Origin: Gilliamella sp. ESL0405
GTDB lineage: Bacteria; Pseudomonadota; Gammaproteobacteria; Enterobacterales; Orbaceae
DNA: 64,000 bases
Reading direction: 5' to 3'
Assembly (NCBI RefSeq): GCF_019469205.1
Contig: NZ_CP048265.1
Location: forward strand, 1,550,001-1,614,000
Made by a program: the position numbers and the translations under genes. Shown in pieces: positions 36,298-45,652 of the stretch. The notes under the pieces were generated by a model. The model ran no database searches, was not told the origin of the DNA, and saw only the letters and a list, made by a program, of their open reading frames with translations. How positions within the stretch are numbered: the first letter of the stretch is position 1; every line of letters begins with the position of its first letter.

Positions 36298-36981
36298 CTA
36301 TTTATTTTTACAAACCAATTTAAGACCGCCATTTTCGAACTGACATTTTATTTCATCCAGCAAATTAATTTTTCCTTTGTTATTAATTTTGTAATGTTGC
36401 CACAAAGTTGCAGATGCGCCTTCTTCTACTAACAGATGTTCAAATAACCAAACATTTAATTGTTTATCGATGTAAAAATCTAATTTCACTTTAATCAAAT
36501 CACCTCCATGATCTTCATTAGAATAAACAATAAGTTGATTTATTATTTTGCCCGATGATTCGATAAACATGGTAATAATATACTGATAGGGTGAAACTGC
36601 ACATTCACCTTCAAGCTGTTTTTCTTCAACAAGGCATTTTTTTGTATCGGTCGTTTTTTTTAAATAAATATTAAATTGATTGGATTGATATAAATAGACA
36701 ATTTTATTTTTTTGTAGTTCTTCAAATATATTTTTAACATTCTGAGTTGAAGAAAAGGTCGATAATTTGCATCTTTTATCATATTCTTTCCAGCCATTTT
36801 TTACATAAGAAAAATAATCGTCAATCCAACAATTATCGTTGATTTCCTTAACTAGCTTCTTATTTATAATTTGAGGCGTTCCCACAGGTAATAGATTAGT
36901 ATGAACTAAAGCGTTTAACGAATGCGAACATGCTAAAATAGGTAAAAATAATAAACCATAAATTAAAGACTTTATCTGCAT
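36298..36981 (-). CDS. Exported immunity-like protein (227 aa)
   Basis: A 227-residue protein with an N-terminal signal sequence; ILAC near residue 18 could be a lipobox. No family is recognised. Its C-terminal part (LWQHYKINNKGKINLLDE) resembles that of the next intact gene upstream (NWKKYKINQNSGKFELL), so the two are distant relatives. Its ATG overlaps by one base the stop of an orphan effector tail (TAATG), the coupling expected of an effector-immunity pair. Role as antitoxin is inferred from that context. Confidence 0.65.
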   Translation of the reverse strand: MQIKSLIYGLLFLPILACSHSLNALVHTNLLPVGTPQIINKKLVKEINDNCWIDDYFSYVKNGWKEYDKRCKLSTFSSTQNVKNIFEELQKNKIVYLYQSNQFNIYLKKTTDTKKCLVEEKQLEGECAVSPYQYIITMFIESSGKIINQLIVYSNEDHGGDLIKVKLDFYIDKQLNVWLFEHLLVEEGASATLWQHYKINNKGKINLLDEIKCQFENGGLKLVCKNK

Positions 36982-37137
36982 TATAGATAGACCTCGGCTA
37001 TTTCGTATTGAAAGTTTTCAAAGTGCATATGACCATTATGTAATTCTTCACCATTTTTTCCACCAAGAATGATTAATTTCTTATAGTGAGGAATATAAGA
37101 AACATATATTTCATCAGTTGTATTAGGGGTAACAACT
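36981..37137 (-). pseudogene. Orphan effector C-terminal tail
   Basis: An open stretch of about 51 codons without a start, preceded directly by a stop, ending EIYVSYIPHYKKLIILGG ... FQYEIAEVYL. The stop overlaps the ATG of the exported immunity-like gene at 36981. It looks like the last part of a toxin whose body was lost, left attached to its immunity gene. Family unknown. Confidence 0.6.
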
Positions 37138-37143
37138 AATTAT

Positions 37144-37257
37144 CTATTTATCAAAATTAAATTTATGCATCGCAGTATTGGTACTTATTTTTTGAATAAT
37201 TAGCCTATTATTACCTTTCCTTACATAGTATTGAAATCTAACCAAATTTTTTATCAT
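37144..37257 (-). pseudogene. C-terminal scrap sharing a motif with the next orphan module
   Basis: A 37-codon frame, from ATG at 37257, ending NTAMHKFNFDK. The end matches NAMHKFNFNK in the orphan module at 37850-38160. It has no convincing ribosome site and is best read as a fragment of a paralogous immunity or effector gene. Confidence 0.45.
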
Positions 37258-37281
37258 GTATGTCTCTTTGGAACAAAAGTG

Positions 37282-37848
37282 CTATTGTGTATTTTTCAAT
37301 AATTCAAATTTTCCAGAATTTTGATTTATTTTATACTTTTTCCAATTTTCTGCTGTTGTTGATTCTAAATCATAAGTAAAATCCAATGTCCATAATTCAT
37401 AATCTTTTAAATAATATAATTTCTCTGTAGCCAAACTGTCATTGGGATCATTTTTATATTCGTAACATATTATAGAATCTACCTTTTCATTATTTTTATA
37501 AGATAATAATTCTATTTCTATAAAAAATTGATTGTCATTCTTTTTTCTTTTCAATTTTAACTCAACATTATTTTTTAGTTTAGAAATGGTTATTTCATTA
37601 TCATCTAACTTACTAAATTGAAGATAATAATTGTTTTTTATTTTAACGATTGTGCATAGTTCAGATTCACCTTTACAAGTTTTATTAACAGATAATATAA
37701 ATTTTTTATTTGATACCAATTTTTCTCCTTGTAACTCACTAAATGATAATAAATCTTTGTTTTGATTTAGTGCATTTACGGAATTAATATTAAACTGAGT
37801 AAATATTACAGATATGAACAATGGTGAAATATAGATTAAATTTTTCAT
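37282..37848 (-). CDS. Exported immunity-like protein (188 aa)
   Basis: A 188-residue protein with a signal peptide (cleavage near NSVNA) and a small beta-rich domain holding two cysteines in CKGESELCTI. Its C-terminal YKINQNSGKFELL links it to the 227-residue protein downstream. The start lies one base after the stop of an orphan toxin module, so it is probably that module's antitoxin. No characterised family is recognised. Confidence 0.65.
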   Translation of the reverse strand: MKNLIYISPLFISVIFTQFNINSVNALNQNKDLLSFSELQGEKLVSNKKFILSVNKTCKGESELCTIVKIKNNYYLQFSKLDDNEITISKLKNNVELKLKRKKNDNQFFIEIELLSYKNNEKVDSIICYEYKNDPNDSLATEKLYYLKDYELWTLDFTYDLESTTAENWKKYKINQNSGKFELLKNTQ

Positions 37849-37849
37849 A

Positions 37850-38160
37850 TTATTTTATTTCCTTTACAGAGCTATCATCAAAACCTGAATGTAAATGAGA
37901 ATCATGGAGAGTACCTTTCTTTTCTTGTGTTGCATTATCAAATTTCTTTTTATTTTTTCCTGTTATTTGTTTATTAAAATTGAATTTATGCATTGCGTTG
38001 ATAAAATTTTGCTCATCATCATCATTTAAATATAAAGTATCAATACTTTTTCCATTCACATGTTCAGAACTTGGAAAGATAATTATGATAAGTCACAATT
38101 CCCGCTCCAGGAAAATAATCCACCATTGCGACGGGGTAAATAAACCAAGCTTTGAGATGA
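37850..38160 (-). pseudogene. Orphan effector C-terminal module, frameshifted
   Basis: Read on the minus strand, 38070-38160 gives the linker motif KAWFIYPVAMVDYFPGAG, then a one-base frameshift near 38066. From there EHVNGKSIDTLYLNDDDE continues to the stop at 37850 through HKFNFNKQ and HDSHLHSGFDDS. The linker matches that of the intact effector at 50401-53757, but the following toxin sequence is different. The N-terminus is missing. The toxin family is unknown. An ATG at 38059 could start the last 69 codons, but the match upstream argues for a broken longer gene. Confidence 0.7.
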
Positions 38161-38204
38161 ATCGATATAAAACAGATTAGGTGTATTAACTTTTATTATT
38201 TTAT

Positions 38205-38747
38205 TTATAATTTATCTAAATGTGCACAACCCTCAAATATTTCACCTTTATAGTCGATAAAAACTTCATAGATTGAAGCCGGTTTATCAAGATTTGCTTC
38301 GCAAAAAGTTCCATTTGGAAGGCCACGAATTAAACCATATATTCCATTATTAGAATGAAAAATTGTCACAAAATTACTTGTTAAAGAAGAAGACTTTATA
38401 TCCATAGAAATATTTACGTTTTCTTCTTTATTAAACTGAAATTGCAATTTATTCTTACTTATTATGGCATTCCAAAAAGGTTCATAACCACTCGCATGGA
38501 ACCCTATAGAATTTTTGTTGACTTTATCCCAAAAAACATGTGGTGATAAAATATCTACTTGTTGCATTTGCAGTAATTCTGACTGACTTATCCAATCAAT
38601 CATCCCATTTTTAAGATTTAAAAAATTTTGCTTACCATTTTCCGTACTACCTAAAGATAAATATTGTTGATTAGAAGAATTTTTATATATTTCCTGAGCA
38701 AATAATAAGTTAGGTAATATCAATAATAATAAAATTAATTGTTTCAT
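38205..38747 (-). CDS. Exported immunity-like protein with COG3650-like domain
   Basis: A 180-residue protein with a clear signal peptide (MKQLILLLLILPNLLFAQ). The segment GFHASGYEPFWNAIIS and the late cysteines (GTFCEANLD, FEGCAHLD) resemble the GTEPFW-type domain of COG3650 envelope proteins. It lies 54 bp after an orphan toxin module and has AAGGA before its ATG. Likely the cognate antitoxin, acting in the periplasm; this is inferred from position. Confidence 0.65.
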   Translation of the reverse strand: MKQLILLLLILPNLLFAQEIYKNSSNQQYLSLGSTENGKQNFLNLKNGMIDWISQSELLQMQQVDILSPHVFWDKVNKNSIGFHASGYEPFWNAIISKNKLQFQFNKEENVNISMDIKSSSLTSNFVTIFHSNNGIYGLIRGLPNGTFCEANLDKPASIYEVFIDYKGEIFEGCAHLDKL

Positions 38748-38801
38748 ATAATATCCTTATTTACCGTGAGGGTTGCCTTTTAAAACTGGTGGCCATGAAT
38801 A

Positions 38802-39541
38802 TTAATCGTTAGCAAATGGGATTTTTGATTTGTTATATCCCCAATATCTGTCATGTTCAAAATGTGGAATATCATCTATGGGTACGTTTCTACTCCTTAA
38901 AATAGAGTAAAATTTATTATAATCAAAATCAGTAAGATCACCATGACCATTTGCAATACCCCTATCAACCTCTATATGAGGTACTATTATTGGCCAACAT
39001 CCTTCAATATCCGAAGCCTCAATATAAAAATCTGCAAGGGCTTGATATTGATTATCAGTAGGAACATCTGGACTTTTATAATTAAGTTCGACATGGAACA
39101 TTCTTCTTTTTAAATTATGCCAAGATTCAGCTTTAGTTGCCCACACATTTTTTCGGTAAAAAGCCAGTTTTCAATTATTTTATCATTTTGACTCAAGGTG
39201 GCTGACGTTGATGAAGTTTCTGTTTGATGCTTTGAGCTGTCCTCTGTCTTATCTTTTTCAGTGTCGCTTTGTTTTGTCTTTTGACTCTGCTTAGTTAAAC
39301 CTTTGGCTACACCGTCCCACCAAAGCATTTTTGTCGCTTTTTCTTTGGTTTTTTCCCATAACTTATATTTCTCTTCTAACTTATTTATATAACCCAATAA
39401 TTTAAGTTGTTCCGATGTTAATTTCTTTTCAGACTCCTCTTTATCATTTTTCGGAAAACTTTGATAATCTTTTCTTAGTTGCTCTAAGCCTTGTTTTGTT
39501 GATTCTTGTTTGCTTGCGTCTAACTTACTAACATATGACAA
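38802..39541 (-). pseudogene. Orphan effector module: linker plus unknown toxin, frameshifted
   Basis: The first part (39110-39541) repeats the linker of the intact effector from YVSKLDASKQES to LSQND, including TKEKATKMLWW and a Lys/Glu/Ser-rich stretch. A frameshift near 39150, in a T-run, then switches to the frame that reads FYRKNVWATKAESWHNL and continues to the stop at 38802 (ends GYNKSKIPFAND). The toxin part includes PIIVPHIEVDRG and FEHDRYWGYN, and I cannot assign its activity. It starts abruptly at YVSK, where the shared junction 39533-39577 begins, so the N-terminal two-thirds are absent. Confidence 0.75.
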
Positions 39542-39577
39542 AACCGCATAAACTTATAATAGGAAAAGATTCATTAC
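39533..39577. repeat. 45-bp junction repeat, copy 1
   Basis: The block ATATGACAAAACCGCATAAA through GATTCATTAC lies just downstream of the immunity-array gene ending at 39604 and recurs at 45581-45625 downstream of the copy ending at 45653. Beyond the ATAT edge the two sites differ. Here the linker module begins. A 19-bp direct repeat (CATTACTTTAATCCTAATT) lies beside it at about 39572-39609. Confidence 0.85.
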
Positions 39578-39603
39578 TTTAATCCTAATTCATTACTTTA
39601 ATC

Positions 39604-41022
39604 CTAATTCATTTCTTGATAGGTTAATTCACTTTCTGTAGGCTGTCTGTAGACTGCGAGATAATCTTCACCCACAATAAAGAGCATTTCATTCATATAA
39701 ATCGCTTTATTTCCATTTAGTAGAAATTTAGATAATGGTGATTTGTCAATATTGTCAAATGTGATATATTCCAACTCATTACTAATATCTATATTAAATT
39801 TTTTAAAATTTTCAACTTGCTGTTGATAGTGTTTTTCATTACCAAATAACTGTTTTGATTTTGCTTTACCAAAGGTAAATGAATAGGCTTGTTGATAATT
39901 AACACAAAGCTTTTTATCAGCAGGATTTAAGGTTAGTGTGATATCATCAAGTTCATCGAATGTAATTTTCTTAAAGCGCATATAATTATTTGCTTGTTTG
40001 CTAGTTAGTAAAAGGCTTTTTGTTGAGTGTGTTTTGTTATCTTTAACCGCTAATTCACTGTAGCAATTTGAAGTGACAGGTAACTCTTGGAACTTTCCTT
40101 CTTTTGTCACTTGAAAATGTTGTACTTCTATTGTTTCATCTTCAAAACGTTGTCGACGCTCAATAAAATAGTTTTTATCTATCGTAAAATAACGATAACC
40201 CACCGTGTAACCGCTACCGCCAGGACCGCCTCGAGTTGTAGTCCGATAATCAAATAATACCAGTTTATCTAGAACTTTATAATCATTAGAAAACAGATAT
40301 AAATATGAATCCGACTCACCACTATCCCAGAATACATCAATTAGTATTGGATTTATAATAGATGAAATAGGAGGATACTTTGCTCCGAATATATCTATTG
40401 CAAACCAAGGAAGATCTAAAAAATTTTTAAAATGAATAGATAACTTTTTTAATACGCCGTCTCGATATAGCATAAATGCATCATCTGCATTAAATGGAAC
40501 ATGGATTGTGGGTAACTGAGGAACTTGTTTAATAAATTCTTTTTCAAAATAAGGTTTTGAATAAAATACTGGCTTACCATCTTTTCCAAACAAAAGCAGC
40601 ATATCATCCAATAATACTGCCTGCCGATTTTGTGTTACATACTGTTTTAATAGGCTGTTATCAATATTTTTATCAAATTGAAGATAAGTAATGTTATCAT
40701 TTAATTTAATATTATAATTATGCTCCAATAACTCTTGCTGTTCTTTTAAATCAATATATGCTTGTTCAATATTATTACTCTTAAAAAAATCGTCTGTAGG
40801 CATCGTATTACGTTTAATCAAAAACAACTGATTATTGAAATAAAATTTATTACCACGTAATTTTATATCAAAATCCATCGTTGTTTCATCTACAGATGTA
40901 TTGCTAATACCATAAATAATTCCCCAATTATCTGGCACTTTTTTTTCATCAGCTATCGCTGATGATGCTATTAAATTTAATAATAGAGAAAATAATACAA
41001 AATAGTAATTACTTTGTTTCAT
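39604..41022 (-). CDS. Array immunity-like protein, member 1
   Basis: A 472-residue exported protein with signal peptide ending ASSAIADE. It belongs to the island's six-member family, marked by IDKNYFIERRQRFEDET near residue 285, two similar halves rich in aromatic/beta segments, and a C-terminal LNGNKAIYMNEMLFIVGE that echoes an internal LLDDMLLLFGKDG. This internal similarity suggests duplicated subdomains. It is about as close to members 2 and 4 as recent duplicates are. Antitoxin role is inferred from the T6SS setting; no characterised family was recognised with certainty (the DKNYY repeat family is a possible relative). Confidence 0.7.
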   Translation of the reverse strand: MKQSNYYFVLFSLLLNLIASSAIADEKKVPDNWGIIYGISNTSVDETTMDFDIKLRGNKFYFNNQLFLIKRNTMPTDDFFKSNNIEQAYIDLKEQQELLEHNYNIKLNDNITYLQFDKNIDNSLLKQYVTQNRQAVLLDDMLLLFGKDGKPVFYSKPYFEKEFIKQVPQLPTIHVPFNADDAFMLYRDGVLKKLSIHFKNFLDLPWFAIDIFGAKYPPISSIINPILIDVFWDSGESDSYLYLFSNDYKVLDKLVLFDYRTTTRGGPGGSGYTVGYRYFTIDKNYFIERRQRFEDETIEVQHFQVTKEGKFQELPVTSNCYSELAVKDNKTHSTKSLLLTSKQANNYMRFKKITFDELDDITLTLNPADKKLCVNYQQAYSFTFGKAKSKQLFGNEKHYQQQVENFKKFNIDISNELEYITFDNIDKSPLSKFLLNGNKAIYMNEMLFIVGEDYLAVYRQPTESELTYQEMN

Positions 41023-41038
41023 ATTGTTAACCTTAATC

Positions 41039-42457
41039 CTAATTCACTTCTTGATAGGTTAATTCACTTTCTGTAGGCTGCCTGTAGGCTGCGAGATAAT
41101 CTTCACCCACAATAAAGAGCATTTCGTTCATATAAATTGCTTTATTTCCATTTAGTAGAAATTTAGATAATGGTGATTTGTCAATATTGTCAAATGTGAT
41201 ATATTCCAACTCATTACTAATATCTATATTAAATTTTTTAAAATTTTCAACTTGCTGTTGATAGCGTTTTTCATTACCAAATAACTGTTTTGATTTTGCT
41301 TTACCAAAGGTAAATGAATAGGCTTGTTGATAATTAACACAAAGCTTTTTCTCAGCAGGATTTAAGGTTAGTGTGATATCATAAAGCTCATTAAATATGT
41401 TGCTTTCAAAGCGCATATAATTATTTGCTTGTTTACTAGTTAGTAAAAGGCTTTTTGTTGAATGTATTTTGTTATCTTTAACCGCTAATTCACTGTAGCA
41501 ATTTGAAGTGACAGGTAACTCTTTAAACTTACCTTCTTTCGTCACTTGAAAATGTTGTACTTCTATTGTTTCATCTTCAAAACGTTGGCGACGCTCAATA
41601 AAATAGTTTTTATCTATCATAAAATAACGATAACCAACAGGGTAACCGTTACCGCCAGGACCGCCCCGAGTTGTAGTCCGGTAATCAAATAATACCAGTT
41701 TATCTAGAACTTTATAATCATTAGAAAATAGATATAAATATGAATCCGTCTCACCACTATCTCTGCCTAAATCAATAAATATTGGATTTATGATAGATGA
41801 AATAGAAGGGTACTTTGCTCCAGATATATCTGTTGCAAACCAAGGAATATCTAACAAATTTTTAAAATGGAGAGATATTTGTTTTGAAACTCGATCAATA
41901 TATAATATATAACCATCGTTTGAATTAAACGGAACATTGATTCTGGGCAACTGAGAGACTTGCTTAATAAATTCTTTTTCAAAATAAGGTTTTGAATAAA
42001 ATACTGGCTTACCATCTTTTCCAAACAAAAGCAGCATATCATCCAATAATACTGCCTGCCGATTTTGTGTTACATACTGTTTTAATAGGCTGTTATCAAT
42101 ATTTTTATCAAATTGAAGATAAGTAATGTTATCTTTTAATTTAATATTATAATTATACTCTAATAATGCTTGCTGCTTTTTTAAAGCAAAATATGTTTTT
42201 TCTATATTATTGCTTATAAAAAAATCTTCTGCAGGCATCGTATTACGTTCAATTAAAAACGACTGATTATTAAAATAAAATTTATTACCACGTAATTTTA
42301 TATCAAAATCAATCGTTGTTTCATTTACCAATGTATTGCTAATACCATAAATAATTCCCCAATTATCTGGCACTTTTTTTTCATCAGCTATCGCTGATGA
42401 TGCTATTAAATTTAATAATAGAGAAAATAATACAAAATAGTAATTACTGTGTTTCAT
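41039..42457 (-). CDS. Array immunity-like protein, member 2
   Basis: A 472-residue near-duplicate of member 1, with differences clustered in the central variable part (RINVPFNSNDGYILYIDRV) and around residue 372 (FESNIFNELYD). The signal peptide is the same. It starts two bases before an orphan toxin tail's stop region, only 4 bases away, so it may be the immunity gene originally paired with that tail. Clustered differences point to selection or recombination on the toxin-binding face, which is inference. Confidence 0.7.
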   Translation of the reverse strand: MKHSNYYFVLFSLLLNLIASSAIADEKKVPDNWGIIYGISNTLVNETTIDFDIKLRGNKFYFNNQSFLIERNTMPAEDFFISNNIEKTYFALKKQQALLEYNYNIKLKDNITYLQFDKNIDNSLLKQYVTQNRQAVLLDDMLLLFGKDGKPVFYSKPYFEKEFIKQVSQLPRINVPFNSNDGYILYIDRVSKQISLHFKNLLDIPWFATDISGAKYPSISSIINPIFIDLGRDSGETDSYLYLFSNDYKVLDKLVLFDYRTTTRGGPGGNGYPVGYRYFMIDKNYFIERRQRFEDETIEVQHFQVTKEGKFKELPVTSNCYSELAVKDNKIHSTKSLLLTSKQANNYMRFESNIFNELYDITLTLNPAEKKLCVNYQQAYSFTFGKAKSKQLFGNEKRYQQQVENFKKFNIDISNELEYITFDNIDKSPLSKFLLNGNKAIYMNEMLFIVGEDYLAAYRQPTESELTYQEVN

Positions 42458-42461
42458 ATTG

Positions 42462-42607
42462 TTAACCTTTATTAGTAATTAATGTTTGCATTGATGCGCC
42501 ATTGACTTGTTCAACGCTTTGAGCAAAATATTCATCTTTCAAATAAACTAATTGAAAACTTCTGACATCAAAATGTACCCATGATGTTGCCTCATTGTTA
42601 AAAACTC
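42462..42607 (-). pseudogene. Orphan effector tail before array member 2
   Basis: An open tail of about 47 codons ending SVEQVNGASMQTLITNKG, with ATSWVHFDVRSFQLVYL near its start and no initiation site. Its stop lies 4 bases before the immunity gene. A related tail with WVHY in place of WVHF lies at 48571-48690 before another member of the same array, so both are probably ends of the toxin family this array counters. The remaining 42608-42766 is noncoding. Confidence 0.6.
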
Positions 42608-42766
42608 TTTTTAGTTATTTTTTCTGTCTAACTTGTTTTGGGCAATTTAAGACAAATATTCCGTTCTTAATGGCGTTTTTCATCTAAAGCACAATCCTTG
42701 TCAGCAGTATCACCTGTTTAGTGAGTTAATTGATAAAAATCTTCAGCTATCTATTTTTTAAATGTA

Positions 42767-44257
42767 TTAATTGTTTTCCTGATTAATTATTTGCTTTTCA
42801 TTTGGTTGTCTGTAAGCTGCGAAATGATTTTCACCCACAATAAATAAAGTATCTTCCATATAAATCGCCTTATTTCCATTTAATAAAAATTTTGAAATGG
42901 GGGTTTTTTCAATATTATTAATTGTTATATATTGCAACTCTTCACTTATATCAATGTTGTAACGTTTAAATTTTTCAATATACCATTGATATAATTCATT
43001 ATTATTAAAAAATTTCTTTGAACTCATTTTACCCAAAGTAATAGGAAAAGATCGCTGATAATCGATACAAAAAACTTTTTCATTTGGCATAAGGGTTAAT
43101 ATCGTACTTTCAAATTCATCATATTCTAAGCCATCAGCGAAACGCAAATAGTTATTCCCTTGATTACTCGTTAACAAAAGGCTTTTTTTAGATTGAGGAT
43201 TATCGTCTTTAGAGGTAGATTTCTTATAACAATCTGATGTTACGGGTATTTCTTTAAACTTTCCATCTTTGGTAATTTTGTAATGTTGTATTTCAATTGT
43301 CTCATCTGCAAAACGTTGTTGACGTTCAATGAGATAGTTTTCATCAATTTCAAAATAAATAAATCCTTGGGCAAGATCATCTATTTGAGATTCTTTTCTA
43401 GTTAATCCATCTACTTTTCTTAAAAGAAGCTTATCAAGCAACATATAATTATCTGAAAATAAATAGAGATAAGTTATTTTCTCGCCATTTTCTTGAATCC
43501 CTTCAATTAAAATTGGTCTAATTTTGTTGTGAATAAAGGGAAGTTTTATACCTGAAATATTAGCTATATAATTGTTCCATTGTGCGCTTAAATTGTTATT
43601 ACTAGTTAATTCTAGGTAATTAAGAAAATTTCGGGGAATATTTTGCGTGTAAAATTTATTTTCGTTGAATATAGAATAATAAAAATCATTATAGTTGCTA
43701 TCCCATACATAATTTCCCGTAATTCGGGAATTATATGGTAGTTTTAGAGATGGAAATGTTTTACTAATCTTTTTAAATGAATTTTGACCCACTGATTTTA
43801 TAAAAGATAAAGCCATTTGCTGATTAATAAAAATTAACTCTTCATTCAAATAAATTACCTTAAGATCTGGTAATAATAGCTCAGAAAACTCACTATCTAC
43901 TGAAGAATCAAACTGTATATAATTTATTTCGTTTTTGGGTAAAGTGAAATATTCAAGTAAATCAGTATGCAATAAGCTTTCTGGTACTAATTTAGATATG
44001 TTTTCAGCTTTTCCTAGAATGACTGAATACTTACTATCATTTACATAGAATATATTATTTTCGAACTTAACTCTGAGGTTATTTAAATAATCCTCGTTAC
44101 TGTGTTTTTTTATCTCATGATTTTTGACATATTTGTCCAAAATCCAGTATGTTTGATCTCTATTTATATTTTTGGCATAACAATAAGGATAAAAAATAAA
44201 AATGAGAATTAAACAAAAAAATTTCTTTAACCAATAATATTTCCTTGTACTTATCAT
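42767..44257 (-). CDS. Array immunity-like protein, member 3 (divergent)
   Basis: A 496-residue exported member of the array family. The N-terminal half (WILDKYVKNHEIKKHSNED, LNNLRVKFENN) differs strongly from members 1, 2 and 4 but resembles member 5. The C-terminal half keeps the family core FEIDENYLIERQQRFADETIEIQHY and LNGNKAIYMEDTLFIVGE with many substitutions. It therefore represents the source lineage for the N-terminus of the mosaic gene at 47088. Ribosome site AGAGGG precedes the ATG. Confidence 0.7.
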   Translation of the reverse strand: MISTRKYYWLKKFFCLILIFIFYPYCYAKNINRDQTYWILDKYVKNHEIKKHSNEDYLNNLRVKFENNIFYVNDSKYSVILGKAENISKLVPESLLHTDLLEYFTLPKNEINYIQFDSSVDSEFSELLLPDLKVIYLNEELIFINQQMALSFIKSVGQNSFKKISKTFPSLKLPYNSRITGNYVWDSNYNDFYYSIFNENKFYTQNIPRNFLNYLELTSNNNLSAQWNNYIANISGIKLPFIHNKIRPILIEGIQENGEKITYLYLFSDNYMLLDKLLLRKVDGLTRKESQIDDLAQGFIYFEIDENYLIERQQRFADETIEIQHYKITKDGKFKEIPVTSDCYKKSTSKDDNPQSKKSLLLTSNQGNNYLRFADGLEYDEFESTILTLMPNEKVFCIDYQRSFPITLGKMSSKKFFNNNELYQWYIEKFKRYNIDISEELQYITINNIEKTPISKFLLNGNKAIYMEDTLFIVGENHFAAYRQPNEKQIINQENN

Positions 44258-44371
44258 ATCGGCACATCCCTCTTCCCATTTTTTTAAATCTTCATTCCAT
44301 AGTTATTCATTAATTAGCAAACTTATACTAATTGCTTAACCTTTAAAATTTATTTAACAGCCAAACAAAAT

Positions 44372-45337
44372 TTATTGTCTCTTTAACTTAATAAAAACTC
44401 CTTTTTCATTAATAACATATTTTGTTCGATTTAATAAAATTGTTTGTCTTTTAGAGCCATCATAAGGGCTTTCGATTTTTTGTATTGTGATGCAGTAATT
44501 TTTATCAATAAGGAATTTGTTCCAAACACCCCCATCCTCTAATTCAAAATGTTCACCTAACTCCAATCGATCAATGAAATTAAACTCATTGGAAAGGCTG
44601 ACTAATGATAATTGGGGTGAACCCGAAAGAGAATATGAAGATAATAAAAGTAATTTTATATTATTATATTCTTTTAATTTTATTGCTTTAAGGTAATCGT
44701 CATCGAGCATACCTTTAAAAAAATAATTAAACTCATTGGGTATAGGTGTAAAACCATCATTTTCTTCTGGTGGCCAATAACTATCATTTAATGGAAGAGT
44801 AACAGTATGTAATTGATTATATACATTTGCCAACCCATTGCGCACCTTCTGTTTATTTTTGTATGTTAAAATAATATTGTTATTATAAAATAAGAAAAGA
44901 TAGTCAGAATTTAACACTAATGATTCATTTAAACTATATTGATCTGGTAATGTTTCAATTATAAAATTCTGATTATCTTGCTGATCATTAGTTAAATTTA
45001 GTCGTTTCAATTCCTTGTGTAATAAATTCTGAATATTTGCTGCAAAATTGGCTTTATTTTGTTTTATATTTAACAAGTATTTATCATCAAATATTAATTG
45101 ATATTTATTACTTTTAACAGATATTTTTTTTAAGCTTCTGTAAATTTGGTCAATTAGCTCAAAGTCAGTTGTAGAATTAGATTGGTAGTTAATATTAATG
45201 AATTGCCATTCTATTGTTTCATCTTTTACCGAATCATTGGCGTTATTTTTTGCTTCTGTATTGGCTATTATTGCGATGTAACAAAACAAAAATAACCCGA
45301 CAAACCTACTTATAATTTTAAACATTATTAATCTCAA
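44372..45337 (-). CDS. Array immunity-like protein, member 6 (short form)
   Basis: A 321-residue exported protein, the most divergent family member. It keeps a signal peptide near the start (an ATG at residue 5, MFKIISRFVG, is an alternative start), a hint of the LFLFYNNNIIL display segment and the core KFLIDKNYCITIQKIES before its end at KGVFIKLKRQ. It lacks the whole C-terminal half of the longer members. Either an ancestral single-unit form or a truncated one; codons are intact, so it may still function. Confidence 0.6.
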   Translation of the reverse strand: MRLIMFKIISRFVGLFLFCYIAIIANTEAKNNANDSVKDETIEWQFININYQSNSTTDFELIDQIYRSLKKISVKSNKYQLIFDDKYLLNIKQNKANFAANIQNLLHKELKRLNLTNDQQDNQNFIIETLPDQYSLNESLVLNSDYLFLFYNNNIILTYKNKQKVRNGLANVYNQLHTVTLPLNDSYWPPEENDGFTPIPNEFNYFFKGMLDDDYLKAIKLKEYNNIKLLLLSSYSLSGSPQLSLVSLSNEFNFIDRLELGEHFELEDGGVWNKFLIDKNYCITIQKIESPYDGSKRQTILLNRTKYVINEKGVFIKLKRQ

Positions 45338-45652
45338 CCATAAATTAACAATAAATAAATGTAATTAATTTTTCTTTATGTAAAGTTGTAGCATCAGTAC
45401 AAAAACATTCATCGAATTCTTTTGTTATGAAAATTTTCTGCTATTTACTTTTTTTCTTAAATTTCTTCGCTCATTCCATTTATAATGCCTTTCTTCAACA
45501 TTTTATTTAGCTTCAAACTTAGTTAATCGCATCTTCTTTTATTACTTAATTAACTCTTTTTGACTTGTTTTTACTTTTTAATATGACAAAACCGCATAAA
45601 CTTATAATAGGAAAAGATTCATTACGTTAATCCTAATTCACTTCTTGATAGG
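45338..45652. other. Noncoding gap with junction repeat
   Basis: No intact gene. It contains copy 2 of the 45-bp junction repeat (45581-45625), then a 20-bp tandem duplication of CACTTCTTGATAGGTTAATT at about 45640-45679 overlapping the end of the next gene. The rest may be decayed toxin sequence, but no frame longer than about 25 codons supports that. Confidence 0.5.
45581..45625. repeat. 45-bp junction repeat, copy 2
   Basis: Matches 39533-39577 and lies at the same distance downstream of a near-identical array gene. It shows that the duplicated unit extends past the gene's 3' end and stops at the same ATAT edge. Confidence 0.85.
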
